From NCBI GenBank assembly GCA_035943635.1, contig DASZBX010000025.1, forward strand, positions 1 to 64,000: a stretch of DNA of 64,000 nucleotides, given 5' to 3'. The translations under genes were made by a program, and so were the position numbers. This DNA comes from DASZBX01 sp035943635. GTDB taxonomy: Bacteria; Actinomycetota; Actinomycetes; Streptomycetales; Catenulisporaceae. This document shows, piece by piece, positions 38,665 through 45,909 of the stretch. Below the pieces are notes generated by a model. It saw only the letters and a program-made list of their open reading frames with translations. It was not told the origin of the DNA and ran no database searches. Position 1 is the first letter of the stretch; the number at the start of each line of letters is the position of its first letter.

Positions 38665-39192
38665 TCACTCGAAATGACGAGTGACGGGCCACCGCATCCG
38701 GATGACGCCGCCCTGTTCGGTCAGGCTCACGTCCAGATCCTCGACCAGGCCGGCCAGCACGGCCAGGCCCATCTCGCCGGAGACCTCGTCCACCGCCTCG
38801 GAGTCCATCGGGTCGTCCGGCTTGGACTGGGCGCCGGCGACGGCGGGCTGGGTCGGGACCACGTCGAGCACCTCGACCCCGAAGCGGCCGGAACCGTCGT
38901 CCAGCCGGACCACCACCGGCTGCGGGTCGGGCAGGGACCGGTGCAGGCCGACCGCGCGGGAGCAGGCCTCACCCACGGCCAGGCGCACCTCGTCCAGCAG
39001 CCCCTCCTCCACGCCGGCCCGGCGGGCCAGGGCCACCGCGATCAGCCGGGCGGTGCGCACGTGTTCGGCCATGGGGGCGAAGCGCAGCACCACCGGGGCG
39101 GGGGCCGTGACGGCGCCGGAGCGGGGCTCGGCCGGACCGGGCGGCGCCGATCGCTCACTCGTAGACGGTTCAACAGGAGATACGCCAGTCAT
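38665..39192 (-). CDS. Anti-sigma-factor-like ATP-binding protein (BldG partner, RsbW fold)
   Basis: A 175-residue protein with a GHKL/HATPase_c fold. An N-terminal Pro/Ser/Ala-rich 30 residues precede LRFAPMAEHVRTARLIAVALARRAGV, then EVRLAVGEACSRAVGLH (the N-box equivalent, with Ser-Arg rather than Asn-Ala) and VSGEMGLAVLAGLVEDLDV (G-box equivalent). The start is the ATG at 39192 with GGAGG five bases upstream. In Streptomyces the gene downstream of bldG (orf3/apgA) encodes such an anti-sigma factor bound by BldG. It follows bldG here by 99 bp, so the same partnership is expected. Confidence 0.85.
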   Translation of the reverse strand: MTGVSPVEPSTSERSAPPGPAEPRSGAVTAPAPVVLRFAPMAEHVRTARLIAVALARRAGVEEGLLDEVRLAVGEACSRAVGLHRSLPDPQPVVVRLDDGSGRFGVEVLDVVPTQPAVAGAQSKPDDPMDSEAVDEVSGEMGLAVLAGLVEDLDVSLTEQGGVIRMRWPVTRHFE

Positions 39193-39291
39193 CTGGTCCT
39201 CCGCAATAAGCACAAAGCCTGGCACTGCCGGTCGTGTGAAAACAGCCCCGAATGCCGGTGGTGCACCAGCGCATTCGGGGCCGGGCGGCGA

Positions 39292-39633
39292 TCAGTCCGT
39301 CGTCGCGACCGCCTCTTCGACCGTGGGGTGGATCGGGAAGACCTTGGTCAGACCGGTGATCCGGAAGATCTTCAGAATGCGCTCCTGGGTGCACACCAGG
39401 CGCAGCGAGCCGTCATGGGCCCGGACCCGCTTGAGGCCGCCGACCAGGACGCCCAGGCCGGTCGAGTCGAGGAAGTCGACTCCCTCCATGTCCACGATCA
39501 GGTGGTACCGCCCCTGGGTGACCAGGTCCACCAACTGCTCGCGCAGCTTCGGCGCGGTGTAGACGTCAATCTCGCCACCGACCTCGATGACCGTCCGGTC
39601 ACCTTCGTGCCGGGTCGACAGGTTCAGATCCAC
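39292..39633 (-). CDS. bldG: Anti-sigma-factor antagonist BldG
   Basis: A 113-residue STAS-domain protein. It closely matches Streptomyces BldG as I recall it: same length, EIDVYTAPKLREQLV, DMEGVDFLDSTGLGVLVGGLKRVR and RILKIFRITGLTKVFPIH. The phosphorylatable residue is S57, in FLDSTGL. BldG is needed for aerial mycelium formation and antibiotic production, and acts by sequestering anti-sigma factors when unphosphorylated. The gene is followed by the ATP-binding partner. Normally a divergent helicase gene lies upstream; here only a remnant remains at 39713. Confidence 0.93.
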   Translation of the reverse strand: MDLNLSTRHEGDRTVIEVGGEIDVYTAPKLREQLVDLVTQGRYHLIVDMEGVDFLDSTGLGVLVGGLKRVRAHDGSLRLVCTQERILKIFRITGLTKVFPIHPTVEEAVATTD

Positions 39634-39712
39634 GGGTCCTCCAGCACTGTCCTTGTCGCCACCGCTTCCAACTCGGAAACGGCGGAGGTAAATATCGATT
39701 TTCCCATACCTT

Positions 39713-39960
39713 ATGGCGTGGCGTCAGTTCACGATCACCGACTCCACCCGGTGTGGCCTGGTGACCACAATGCCACGGATCGCGGCCAGTGCGGCCACCC
39801 GGAGCCCAGACAGACTCGTTCGAGCTAACCGCCCAGTACGGCTGCCTCCACCAAGCAAACCACGCCCTGCGGGCGGCCGGAACCGGATCGGGAAAATCGC
39901 TTGGTTACTTCCTACCGGTCCCGAGCTCAGTTGTCGACAGCACGTCAGCAAATGGTCGCG
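39713..39960 (+). pseudogene. Remnant of the DEAD/DEAH-box helicase usually divergent from bldG
   Basis: The plus strand encodes AGTGSGKSLGYFLPVPSS at 39876-39929, a near-perfect helicase Walker A block, preceded in the same frame by LHQANHALRAA, like the Q-motif region (HQ...A). Upstream, in a different frame, SVHDHRLHPVWPG resembles the N terminus of the same helicase family. The frame changes, and no helicase motifs follow the Walker A block, so only roughly the first 70-80 codons survive in broken form. The family normally sits beside bldG and the tad genes (helicase/secretion neighbourhood), so the locus is the expected one. Confidence 0.68.
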
Positions 39961-39984
39961 GCCTGGTGTGGCGGAGTGTCAGGA

Positions 39985-40330
39985 CGGGCCGGAACCGGTG
40001 GGGCCGCTGGCGGGCGGGGGTGGTGGATGGGGCAAGTGGGGAGGTCAGCGGGGGTGGGCGGTAGGTGGGTGCGGGAGGCGGTCGGGTGGGTGGCGGGGTT
40101 GGTGGCGGATGGGTGGTGGGGTCGGTTGCGGGGCGGCGGACATCGGGGCGAAGTGGGGCCGGATTCGGGGGCGGTGGAGTGGCGGGGCGTCAGGTGGCGG
40201 GGCGGGGTGTAGAAATGTTCGAGTTTTGGGGCGTCAGGTGGTGGAGGTTTGGTGGTGTGCGTCAGGTGACGAGTGGCGGGGGTCGGGGCGACCGTTGGCC
40301 GGGCAGCAGACGTATGTATTGAGTAGGAAT
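39985..40330 (+). other. G-biased non-coding stretch with many GG/GGG runs
   Basis: From about 39985 to 40320 the plus strand is dominated by G and is poor in C (repeated GGTGG, GGCGGG, GGGTGG and GTCAGGTG units), unlike any gene in the window. No frame looks coding. GGCGTCAGGTGG recurs at about 40185 and 40225. Closely spaced G-runs could form quadruplexes. It follows the truncated helicase directly, so it may be rearranged filler where the rest of the helicase stood. Confidence 0.6.
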
Positions 40331-40339
40331 GGCAGGCGA

Positions 40340-40372
40340 ACATGCGGACGGACGGATGGGCGGACGGACGGA
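40340..40372 (+). repeat. Short GGAC/GGGC-type tandem repeat
   Basis: GCGGACGGACGG, then ATGGGC, then GGACGGACGGACC: a run of imperfect 4-bp units (CGGA) over about 33 bp in the non-coding region between the G-rich stretch and the small membrane protein gene. It is a slippage-prone simple repeat. Confidence 0.6.
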
Positions 40373-40452
40373 CCGGAGCCGACTGGTCGTCACGTCGTAC
40401 AGATTCATCAGGTCAGCCGCTTTCGCAGGGGCGGCCTCGGGGTAGTTGACGG

Positions 40453-40896
40453 TTGACATTCACTGACCGCCATAGAAAGTGGACGCCCGTGATAGCCGTA
40501 GCGCTCGGGGTGATCGCAGCGGTGCTCATGCTCACCGCGGGAATCGTCACGTCGGTGCCGACGCCGGATTATCTGACCTTCTTCGGCGCCTCCATCAGGA
40601 CCACGAGCGCCCAGATCTTCCTGATCGGCGCCATCTGCACGTGGGCCCTACTCGTCGCGTCGTGGCTGCTCACCGTCGGGATCCGCCGCTCCCGGGCCCG
40701 CGGTGTGCAGCTGGCCGAAGCCCGGCGGCGCGCGGGGGCGGACCGGGCCGGCCGGATCCGGCGCGGCCACGACGCCGACGGGGAGGCCGACACTCTCGTC
40801 CTGACCGGACTCGCCGACGGGCCCGGCCTGCGCGGACGCCCGAACTGGCAGCCCACCGCCGAGGACTGGGCCCATTCCCAGCCCGTTGAGGAATGA
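40453..40896 (+). CDS. Small two-helix membrane protein, function unknown
   Basis: A 147-residue protein with two transmembrane segments (about residues 12-33 and 55-77) separated by a short loop, then an Arg-rich cytoplasmic tail containing RRSRARGVQLAEARRRAGADRAGR. A TTG start at 40453 is proposed, with GGGG nine bases upstream; a GTG at 40489 at the edge of the first helix is the alternative. No family recognised. Its last 249 bp overlap, on the opposite strand, the 3' part of the TadG-like gene. Confidence 0.6.
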   Translation: MTFTDRHRKWTPVIAVALGVIAAVLMLTAGIVTSVPTPDYLTFFGASIRTTSAQIFLIGAICTWALLVASWLLTVGIRRSRARGVQLAEARRRAGADRAGRIRRGHDADGEADTLVLTGLADGPGLRGRPNWQPTAEDWAHSQPVEE

Positions 40897-41208
40897 GCCT
40901 TCGACGGTGACCACGCAGTCCAAGACGTCGCATTCGCAGTGACGTAGTGCCAGGTGGCCGTTCGCCAGCGTCTGAGCGGCGGCGGTGCACGGTTCGGCGG
41001 CCTGCGGGTCGCCCGCGGTCCGCAACCCGGCCATGGCGGCCTGCGCGGCCGCGAGAGCGGCATCGTCGGCCGCGCGCTCGACCGCATGGCGCGATTCGAT
41101 CGCCGAGGCCAGGAGCAGGATCGCCGAGACCGCTGCGGTGAGCAGGCCGAGCAGGGCGGCCGACCAGACCGTGGCCGAGCCGGCGTCCGAGGTTGGGCGG
41201 CACCGCAT
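40648..41208 (-). CDS. TadG/TadE-like pilus protein with atypical C-terminal extension
   Basis: A 186-residue protein of the helicase/secretion-neighbourhood TadE-like type. N terminus DAGSATVWSAALLGLLTAAVSAILLLASAIESRHAVERAADDAALAAA: a transmembrane helix, then the Ala-rich helix. Cys residues at about 74, 91, 93 and 98 match the usual pairs. The conserved part ends near residue 132 (ASAQAGPVG). The remaining about 54 residues lack similarity to the family and lie antisense to the membrane-protein gene, suggesting loss of the original stop. Its ATG overlaps the tadE stop (TGATG). Confidence 0.75.
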   Translation of the reverse strand: MRCRPTSDAGSATVWSAALLGLLTAAVSAILLLASAIESRHAVERAADDAALAAAQAAMAGLRTAGDPQAAEPCTAAAQTLANGHLALRHCECDVLDCVVTVEGSFLNGLGMGPVLGGGLPVRASAQAGPVGESGQDESVGLPVGVVAAPDPAGPVRPRAPPGFGQLHTAGPGAADPDGEQPRRDE

Positions 41209-41792
41209 CAGGGATCTCCAGCCGCACAGGGCAGGCCGCTCTCACATGCCACGAAGGCCGTGCTGGAGACGCGGATGGCTGGCAGCCGCGCACCGGGCAG
41301 CCCGAGCCGGACGCTGACGATCGCCTGTATCCCGTCTTGGTCCTGCTTCACCGAGACGTCGGAACCGGTCGGCGTCCAGGGCTTGACCTGGTCTTCTACG
41401 AGGTCGATCGGTTCGCCGCGAGCAGCGAGCCGGGCCGCCTCCCACGCGGCGTCGCCGCAGCGGAGTTGGACTCCGGCGGCCAGGACGACCAGCAGTAAGG
41501 AGCAGAAGACGAGTACCAGGCTGGGTAGGGCCAGCGCGGTCTCGGCGGTGATGTATCCGCCGTCGTTGGGGGCCGGGCGGGCGTCCGTGGCGATCGGGCC
41601 GAGGCGATGGTGCGGTCGACCTGGCAGTCTTCTTGTCGGCTGGCCGAGCTTCCGGAATGTTCGAGTGCGCAATTCACTCAGTTGGCCTAGGAGGATGCGC
41701 GAAACGGGGGACGTGGGGCTGCGTCGTGCCGCGAATCCGATCCGGAGGGCGGACGCGGCAAAGGTCTGGGATGGGTAGCCCGAGATGCTCAT
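41208..41792 (-). CDS. TadE-family pilus assembly protein
   Basis: A 194-residue reading in which the recognisable TadE part begins near residue 76: GGYITAETALALPSLVLVFCSLLLVVLAAGVQLRCGDAAWEAARLAARGE. This is a prepilin-like G-x-x-T-A-E start and hydrophobic helix; the Glu is the residue conserved after a pseudopilin cleavage point. The ATG at 41792 overlaps the stop of the DUF4244 gene (ATGA), which supports this start, but the first 75 residues are Arg-rich and unusual. No better start with a ribosome binding site was found closer in. Confidence 0.75.
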   Translation of the reverse strand: MSISGYPSQTFAASALRIGFAARRSPTSPVSRILLGQLSELRTRTFRKLGQPTRRLPGRPHHRLGPIATDARPAPNDGGYITAETALALPSLVLVFCSLLLVVLAAGVQLRCGDAAWEAARLAARGEPIDLVEDQVKPWTPTGSDVSVKQDQDGIQAIVSVRLGLPGARLPAIRVSSTAFVACESGLPCAAGDP

Positions 41793-41977
41793 CCGACGAT
41801 TCCAAGAGCCTTGTGGACGAGTCCGGCCAGCAGCGATGCGACTTCTGGACTCGTCACGGTCTTGTAGAGGACGGCGGCGAACGCGCAGGCCGCCAGGGTT
41901 CCGATGGCGTATTCGGCAGTCGTTGTGCCGGTCTCTGACTCGTCGTCGGATGGTCGTAGTCGTCGTTTCCGGATCAT
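41789..41977 (-). CDS. DUF4244 / Flp-pilin-like small protein
   Basis: A 62-residue protein with a basic N terminus (MIRKRRLRPS), a Glu/Thr-rich stretch ETGTTTAEYAIGTLAACAFAAVLYKTV and a single transmembrane helix. GTTTAEYA is the Flp-pilin-type processing region, with E22-Y23 as in Flp pilins (G-x-x-x-x-E-Y). It is the probable structural pilin of the cluster. The start at 41977 follows GAGGGGGA. Its stop overlaps the tadE ATG. Confidence 0.85.
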   Translation of the reverse strand: MIRKRRLRPSDDESETGTTTAEYAIGTLAACAFAAVLYKTVTSPEVASLLAGLVHKALGIVG

Positions 41978-42054
41978 CGTGGTCCCCCTCGGGTGATGAC
42001 TGTTCGGTAGTCGGTGTCGGCGTCGGTTGTGGTGACGGTCGTGGTCCTCAGGCT

Positions 42055-43593
42055 TCATCGCTGGAACTCCCGGAGCAGGCCCAATGCCAGGGGAACGATG
42101 CCGATCAGGATGAAGGCGGGTAGGAAGCACAGGGCCAGTGGTGCCACTGCTTTGACGGCCACTTCCCGTACTTGTCCTTGGGCTGCCTGCTGGGAGGCGA
42201 TCCGCGTGGCGCGGGCCGCTCGGGTCACCGCCTCGGCCAGCGGGGCGCCGGTGCGGCTGGAACGTAGTGCCGCGGTGCCGACCGGTTCCGTGGCCGGATC
42301 CTGTTGCAGGACGGTCCAGGCCAGGGTGAGATCGGCGGTGTCGGCCAGGATCTCGGCGGCCCGGCGGAAGCTCTCGGCGATGTGGCCGAGCGGGTCCTGT
42401 TCGGGATCGGCTTCCGGTCCGGCCCGGCCGAAGGCGTCGACCACTGCGTTGGCGGCCTGCTCGGGGAGGAGGCCCGCGGTCAGGCCGGCGGCGAACAGTT
42501 CGATGGCCGCGGGTGCTGCGGCCACGCGGCGCTCGGCGGCCTTGGCCGCTTTGGCCGCGGCGTTCCGGCCGGCCACCGTGTATCCGAAGCCGAGTCCGAG
42601 GGCGGTCAGGACCACGGCCGAGGCGGTTCCCGGGGCCAATGATGCTGCGGCCAGCCCGAACAGGAGTGCGGTGCCCAGACGCCGGAGGGTTGGACCGGGC
42701 GCGGAAGCAGGCTTTGGCGGGGACGGATGGTGCGGGTAATACGGTGTCGTCGGCTGGAATGCGGCAGGCGCGATGAACGTGGCTGGAGCGTGCACCCGGC
42801 CTCGAAGTTGGGGCGGAATCTGGGACTGAGCCTGACCCCGGGGCAGAAGTTGCGACTGGGCTTGGAGTCCGGGCTGGGGCTGGGCTTCGGCCTGGACTGG
42901 AACTTGGAGCCGGGGCTGGGGTTGGGGCTGGGGTTGGGGCTGGGGTTGGGGCTGGGCTTCGGTTTGGGCCTGGAGCCTGGGCTGAGGCTGTGCTTCGGCT
43001 TGGCGTGTGGGCGGGCGCTTTGTCCGGCTCCAGATGAGGAGCGCGAGGATGCCGCTGACGAGCGCGGCAGCCCCCTCGGCGACGCGGCCGGTGGTGGATC
43101 GGGTGCCCGAAGCGGCGCCGAACTCGGCTGCGGCGATGGTCGGAAAGGTCACGGCCGTCGAGATGGCGCTGGTTTTGAGGAACGCCGCGACGGCCGAGAC
43201 CACACCGGCTTTGGGCAGGATGCCAGCCAGCGGAAGCGCACTGGCCGCGCGAATCCGGTTGAGCAATCGACGTGGCCCCACAGGCAGAAACACTGCCGAC
43301 GACGTGGGAGACGTAGGACCGGCACATTCACGCAGCAGCTCACTCAGGAATTTCTCCCTGGCCCTGACCAGGTCGTCACATAGCGGGCAGGCGACAGACC
43401 CGGCTGTAGCGGTAGTCACCTCGGGCGCGGCAGCCTGGCGGACTGCACCAGGCAGCCGTGACGATACGTCGGCGACGATGTCATGTGCCGGGAATGCGAC
43501 GGGCTCAGGGATGGCTTCGGGCGTCGAGAAGGTGGCGGTCGTGGGGAGTTTGTGGGCGGGCAAGAGTTCGGTGGATGAGTGGATCGTGGTCAT
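42055..43593 (-). CDS. tadC: TadC-like type II/IV secretion platform protein with Gln-Pro repeat insert
   Basis: A 512-residue protein. The C-terminal 250 residues are the T2SSF-type platform: a double hydrophobic hairpin (TALLFGLAAASLAPGTASAVVLTALGLGFGY), the cytoplasmic helical domain (AAPAAIELFAAGLTAGLLPEQAANAV, RSSRTGAPLAEAVTRAARATRIA) and the last helices (VAPLALCFLPAFILIGIVPLALGLL). The N-terminal half is unusual. It has a C-x2-C near residue 69, a hydrophobic region at 140-180, then a Gln-Pro-rich low-complexity stretch (about 195-260, made of QPQP and LQAQ units). The ATG overlaps the tadB stop (ATGA). Confidence 0.82.
   Translation of the reverse strand: MTTIHSSTELLPAHKLPTTATFSTPEAIPEPVAFPAHDIVADVSSRLPGAVRQAAAPEVTTATAGSVACPLCDDLVRAREKFLSELLRECAGPTSPTSSAVFLPVGPRRLLNRIRAASALPLAGILPKAGVVSAVAAFLKTSAISTAVTFPTIAAAEFGAASGTRSTTGRVAEGAAALVSGILALLIWSRTKRPPTRQAEAQPQPRLQAQTEAQPQPQPQPQPQPQPRLQVPVQAEAQPQPGLQAQSQLLPRGQAQSQIPPQLRGRVHAPATFIAPAAFQPTTPYYPHHPSPPKPASAPGPTLRRLGTALLFGLAAASLAPGTASAVVLTALGLGFGYTVAGRNAAAKAAKAAERRVAAAPAAIELFAAGLTAGLLPEQAANAVVDAFGRAGPEADPEQDPLGHIAESFRRAAEILADTADLTLAWTVLQQDPATEPVGTAALRSSRTGAPLAEAVTRAARATRIASQQAAQGQVREVAVKAVAPLALCFLPAFILIGIVPLALGLLREFQR
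42810..43010 (-). repeat. Degenerate tandem repeat encoding the Gln-Pro tract of the TadC-like protein
   Basis: On the plus strand the DNA reads repeated GGGGCTGGGGTTG and GGGCTTGG units, densest at 42910-42960 (GGGCTGGGGTTG several times). In the coding strand this gives CAGCCCCAACCC and similar, so Gln-Pro dipeptides. The units vary, but the 12-bp period is clear in the centre. Confidence 0.75.
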
Positions 43594-44531
43594 GAGCGGC
43601 CTGGCCCCAGGTCGATGCACGAGATGCGGCGGGGGCGTCGTTCTCGGAGACGGATCTGTCGCGGCCGTCGGGTCGTGGTGAAGTCCGCGACGCTCGCCAC
43701 CAGCCGATCCGCCCACCACAGGCCGAGCAGTTCCAGTGCGCAGCCGATGACCAAGCAGACTTGGCCAGGGGTGGTTTGCAGCAGGATCTGCCAAGGCCTG
43801 ACGCCGAGGCTGGAACCTAGGAGCAGTCCGAAGACGGGGAGTACAGCGAGAAGGCCCATGGTGAGGCGGATGCCGGAGAGTTCGGCGTCTAGGACGAGTT
43901 GGCGTTGCTCCTCGGCGCGTAGTGCGTTCTCGATGCCGGCTACTGCGCCGGCGAGGGGCAGGCCGTGTTCTTCAGTGGCTCGCCAGCAGGCGGCCAGGCC
44001 GGAGAGGCCGCTGCGTCCGGGGACGGCTGCGGCAGCGGCGAGGTAGTCGGCCGTGGTCGGGCCGAAGGTGGTGATCAGGGACGTGCGGGTCGGCGTGCTG
44101 AGCTGGTCTGCCAGGTCTTGTAGCTCGGGTCGGCACCAGACCGCTTCCAGCAGGGCGCCGTGTGGCAGGGCTCCGCCTTCGAGTTCGGCTCGCAGAGCTG
44201 TGCAGAGGCCTACCACTGCGGCTCGTTGGGCGATCGCTTGGCGGCGCAGCGCGGCCTTTCGCGCTCGTCGTACTCCGGCGCAGGCTAGAGCGGGGGTTAG
44301 ACCGACTAGTACGACTGAGTGGGCAGTGAGGGCGAGCGTTGTCCCCACTACGAGCGCTGTGAGGAGAACTGCCGGATAGCGGAGCCAGATGGGTGGGTCC
44401 GGGAGATTGGGGCCGGTGCCGTTGCCGGTGACGCCGCTGCTGCCGGTGAGATGCGCAGCACGGCCGAGGGAAGCAGTGGCAGGAATGCGGGCGAAAGTGC
44501 GGGTGGTCGGCGCGTGCAGAACTGAACTCAT
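43590..44531 (-). CDS. tadB: TadB-like type II/IV secretion platform protein
   Basis: A 313-residue membrane protein. The N-terminal hydrophobic hairpin is at about 52-85 (YPAVLLTALVVGTTLALTAHSVVLVGLTPALACAGV). A cytoplasmic T2SSF domain follows with LCTALRAELEGGALPHGALLEAVW and SGLAACWRATEEHGLPLAGAVAGIENALRAE, and two C-terminal helices from about 235. Such proteins form the inner-membrane base on which the TadA ATPase acts. The start is the ATG at 44531, overlapping the tadA stop (ATGA). Confidence 0.88.
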   Translation of the reverse strand: MSSVLHAPTTRTFARIPATASLGRAAHLTGSSGVTGNGTGPNLPDPPIWLRYPAVLLTALVVGTTLALTAHSVVLVGLTPALACAGVRRARKAALRRQAIAQRAAVVGLCTALRAELEGGALPHGALLEAVWCRPELQDLADQLSTPTRTSLITTFGPTTADYLAAAAAVPGRSGLSGLAACWRATEEHGLPLAGAVAGIENALRAEEQRQLVLDAELSGIRLTMGLLAVLPVFGLLLGSSLGVRPWQILLQTTPGQVCLVIGCALELLGLWWADRLVASVADFTTTRRPRQIRLRERRPRRISCIDLGPGRS

Positions 44532-45697
44532 CGCTTGGCTCCGGGGAATAGCAAGGATCGGTCGGCGGCGGGGAAGGCGCGGGCGACTTCCTGTTCGAAG
44601 GTGCGTCCTTCCGGGTCTGCGGGTTCGTTCGAGGTGATCCAGCCGAGGTCTTGGGCCAGTTGGGCGTAGCCCGTCCACTCGCGGGTGGCGCCCTTGGTGT
44701 CGAAGGTCAGGGCCAGGGCGGCTTGGACCGGTCCGATGGAGTTGCGGCGCCGCAGGACCGCGATCGCTTGGAGGTAGCGGTGGCCCAACTCGTCACGCTC
44801 GAGGTGCACGGCGATGCGCAGGGCGGCCGCCATCTGGCTGTGCACGGCTTCGCGGCCGACTCCGGCGAGCATGGCGAGGGACTCGATCCGTTGCGGCAGG
44901 TCCTGGGCGCGGTTGGCGTGCACCGTCGCGCAGCCGCCTTCGTGGCCGGTGTTCAGCGCGTTGAGCAGGTCGATGACCTCGGGACCGCGTGCTTCGCCGA
45001 GGACCACCCTGCTCGGGCGCATCCGCAGGGCCTGGCGGATCAGGTCGCGCAGGGTGATCTCGCCCTTCCGTTCTTGGTTCGGCGGGCGGCTTTCGAGTCT
45101 GACCACGTGGGGGTGGTCGGGTGTGAGCTCGGAGCAGTCCTCGACCAGGATCAGCCGCTCGCCCGGGTCGACGCCGGAGAGCATCGCGGAGAGCAGAGTC
45201 GTCTTGCCGGTCCCGGCGCCGCCGGTGATCATGAAGGGCAGGCGGCGGGACACGATCGCGCTCAGGGCTCTGTGGCCGTCGCTGTTGAGCGTGCCGAGAG
45301 TACGAAGCGAGTCGAGGGTGAACCGGCGGCGGCCCGGCACGCGCAGGGAGACGCAGGTTCCGCCGACAGCCAAAGGTGCGAGAACCGCGTGCAGTCGGCT
45401 GCCGTCCGGGAGCCTGGCGTCTACGAAGGGTGACGCGTCGTCGAGACGTCGGCCGGCTTGGACCGCGAGGCGCTGGGCGAAGCGGCGGACGGATTGTTCG
45501 TCCGGAAACCCGGCCTGGACGCGTTCGAGGCGGTTGGCGCGTTCGACCCAGATCTCGTCGGGATTGTTGATCAGGACATCCGTGACATCGGGATCCGCGA
45601 GCAGGATGGCGACCGGGTCGGCCGGATCGATGAGCGGGCCGACGGATTCGGCTGCATGGTTCGGGCGGGCGGAACTGGGGTCCGCCGGGCCGGTCAC
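44528..45697 (-). CDS. tadA: TadA/VirB11-like secretion ATPase
   Basis: A 389-residue ATPase powering Tad-type pilus assembly or secretion. The N-terminal domain is about 1-150; Walker A GGAGTGKT is at 159-166. An Asp box (LVEDCSEL) is near 184-191, Walker B SRVVLGEARGPEVIDLL from 229, and a His box in GHEGGCATVHANRAQD. It is shorter than classical TadA, as usual in actinobacteria (Rv3659c type). The start is GTG at 45697, overlapping the stop of a small upstream frame (GTGA). The operon then runs tadB, tadC, DUF4244, tadE, tadG with overlaps at nearly every junction. Confidence 0.92.
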   Translation of the reverse strand: MTGPADPSSARPNHAAESVGPLIDPADPVAILLADPDVTDVLINNPDEIWVERANRLERVQAGFPDEQSVRRFAQRLAVQAGRRLDDASPFVDARLPDGSRLHAVLAPLAVGGTCVSLRVPGRRRFTLDSLRTLGTLNSDGHRALSAIVSRRLPFMITGGAGTGKTTLLSAMLSGVDPGERLILVEDCSELTPDHPHVVRLESRPPNQERKGEITLRDLIRQALRMRPSRVVLGEARGPEVIDLLNALNTGHEGGCATVHANRAQDLPQRIESLAMLAGVGREAVHSQMAAALRIAVHLERDELGHRYLQAIAVLRRRNSIGPVQAALALTFDTKGATREWTGYAQLAQDLGWITSNEPADPEGRTFEQEVARAFPAADRSLLFPGAKR

Positions 45698-45909
45698 GGT
45701 CGGGCTCCCGGCCGGAGCGCGAGCGGCCGGCGGGCGGCGGCAGCGGAAACCGTGGGCGTGAGCGCGACGGTGAAGGCTGCGGCGGCGGCCCGGAGGGCGG
45801 CCGTGGCGGGCGTGGCAGAGGTGGCGGGTAGTGCGGATGCGTATGGTGTGCCGAGGGCTGGTGGCTGCCCGATGGCGGGCTTCGGTCTGGTGTCGACGGT
45901 GTGCGGCAT
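45694..45909 (-). CDS. Small Ala/Thr-rich protein leading the tad operon
   Basis: A 71-residue frame beginning at the ATG at 45909 with AAGGGGA seven bases upstream and ending in a GTGA overlap with tadA. These signals suggest it is translated. The sequence (MPHTVDTRPKPAIGQPP, then an Ala-rich hydrophobic stretch and an Arg/Pro-rich end) matches no family I know. In related genomes an Ssd/CpaE-like P-loop protein occupies this position; nothing of that protein is recognisable. It may be a leader peptide or an unrelated small gene. Confidence 0.45.
   Translation of the reverse strand: MPHTVDTRPKPAIGQPPALGTPYASALPATSATPATAALRAAAAAFTVALTPTVSAAAARRPLALRPGARP

Noticed and set aside
40340..40372. 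CGGA tandem repeat as a phase-variable switch
   Set aside because: It lies outside any coding frame, and no promoter spacing effect can be argued from sequence.
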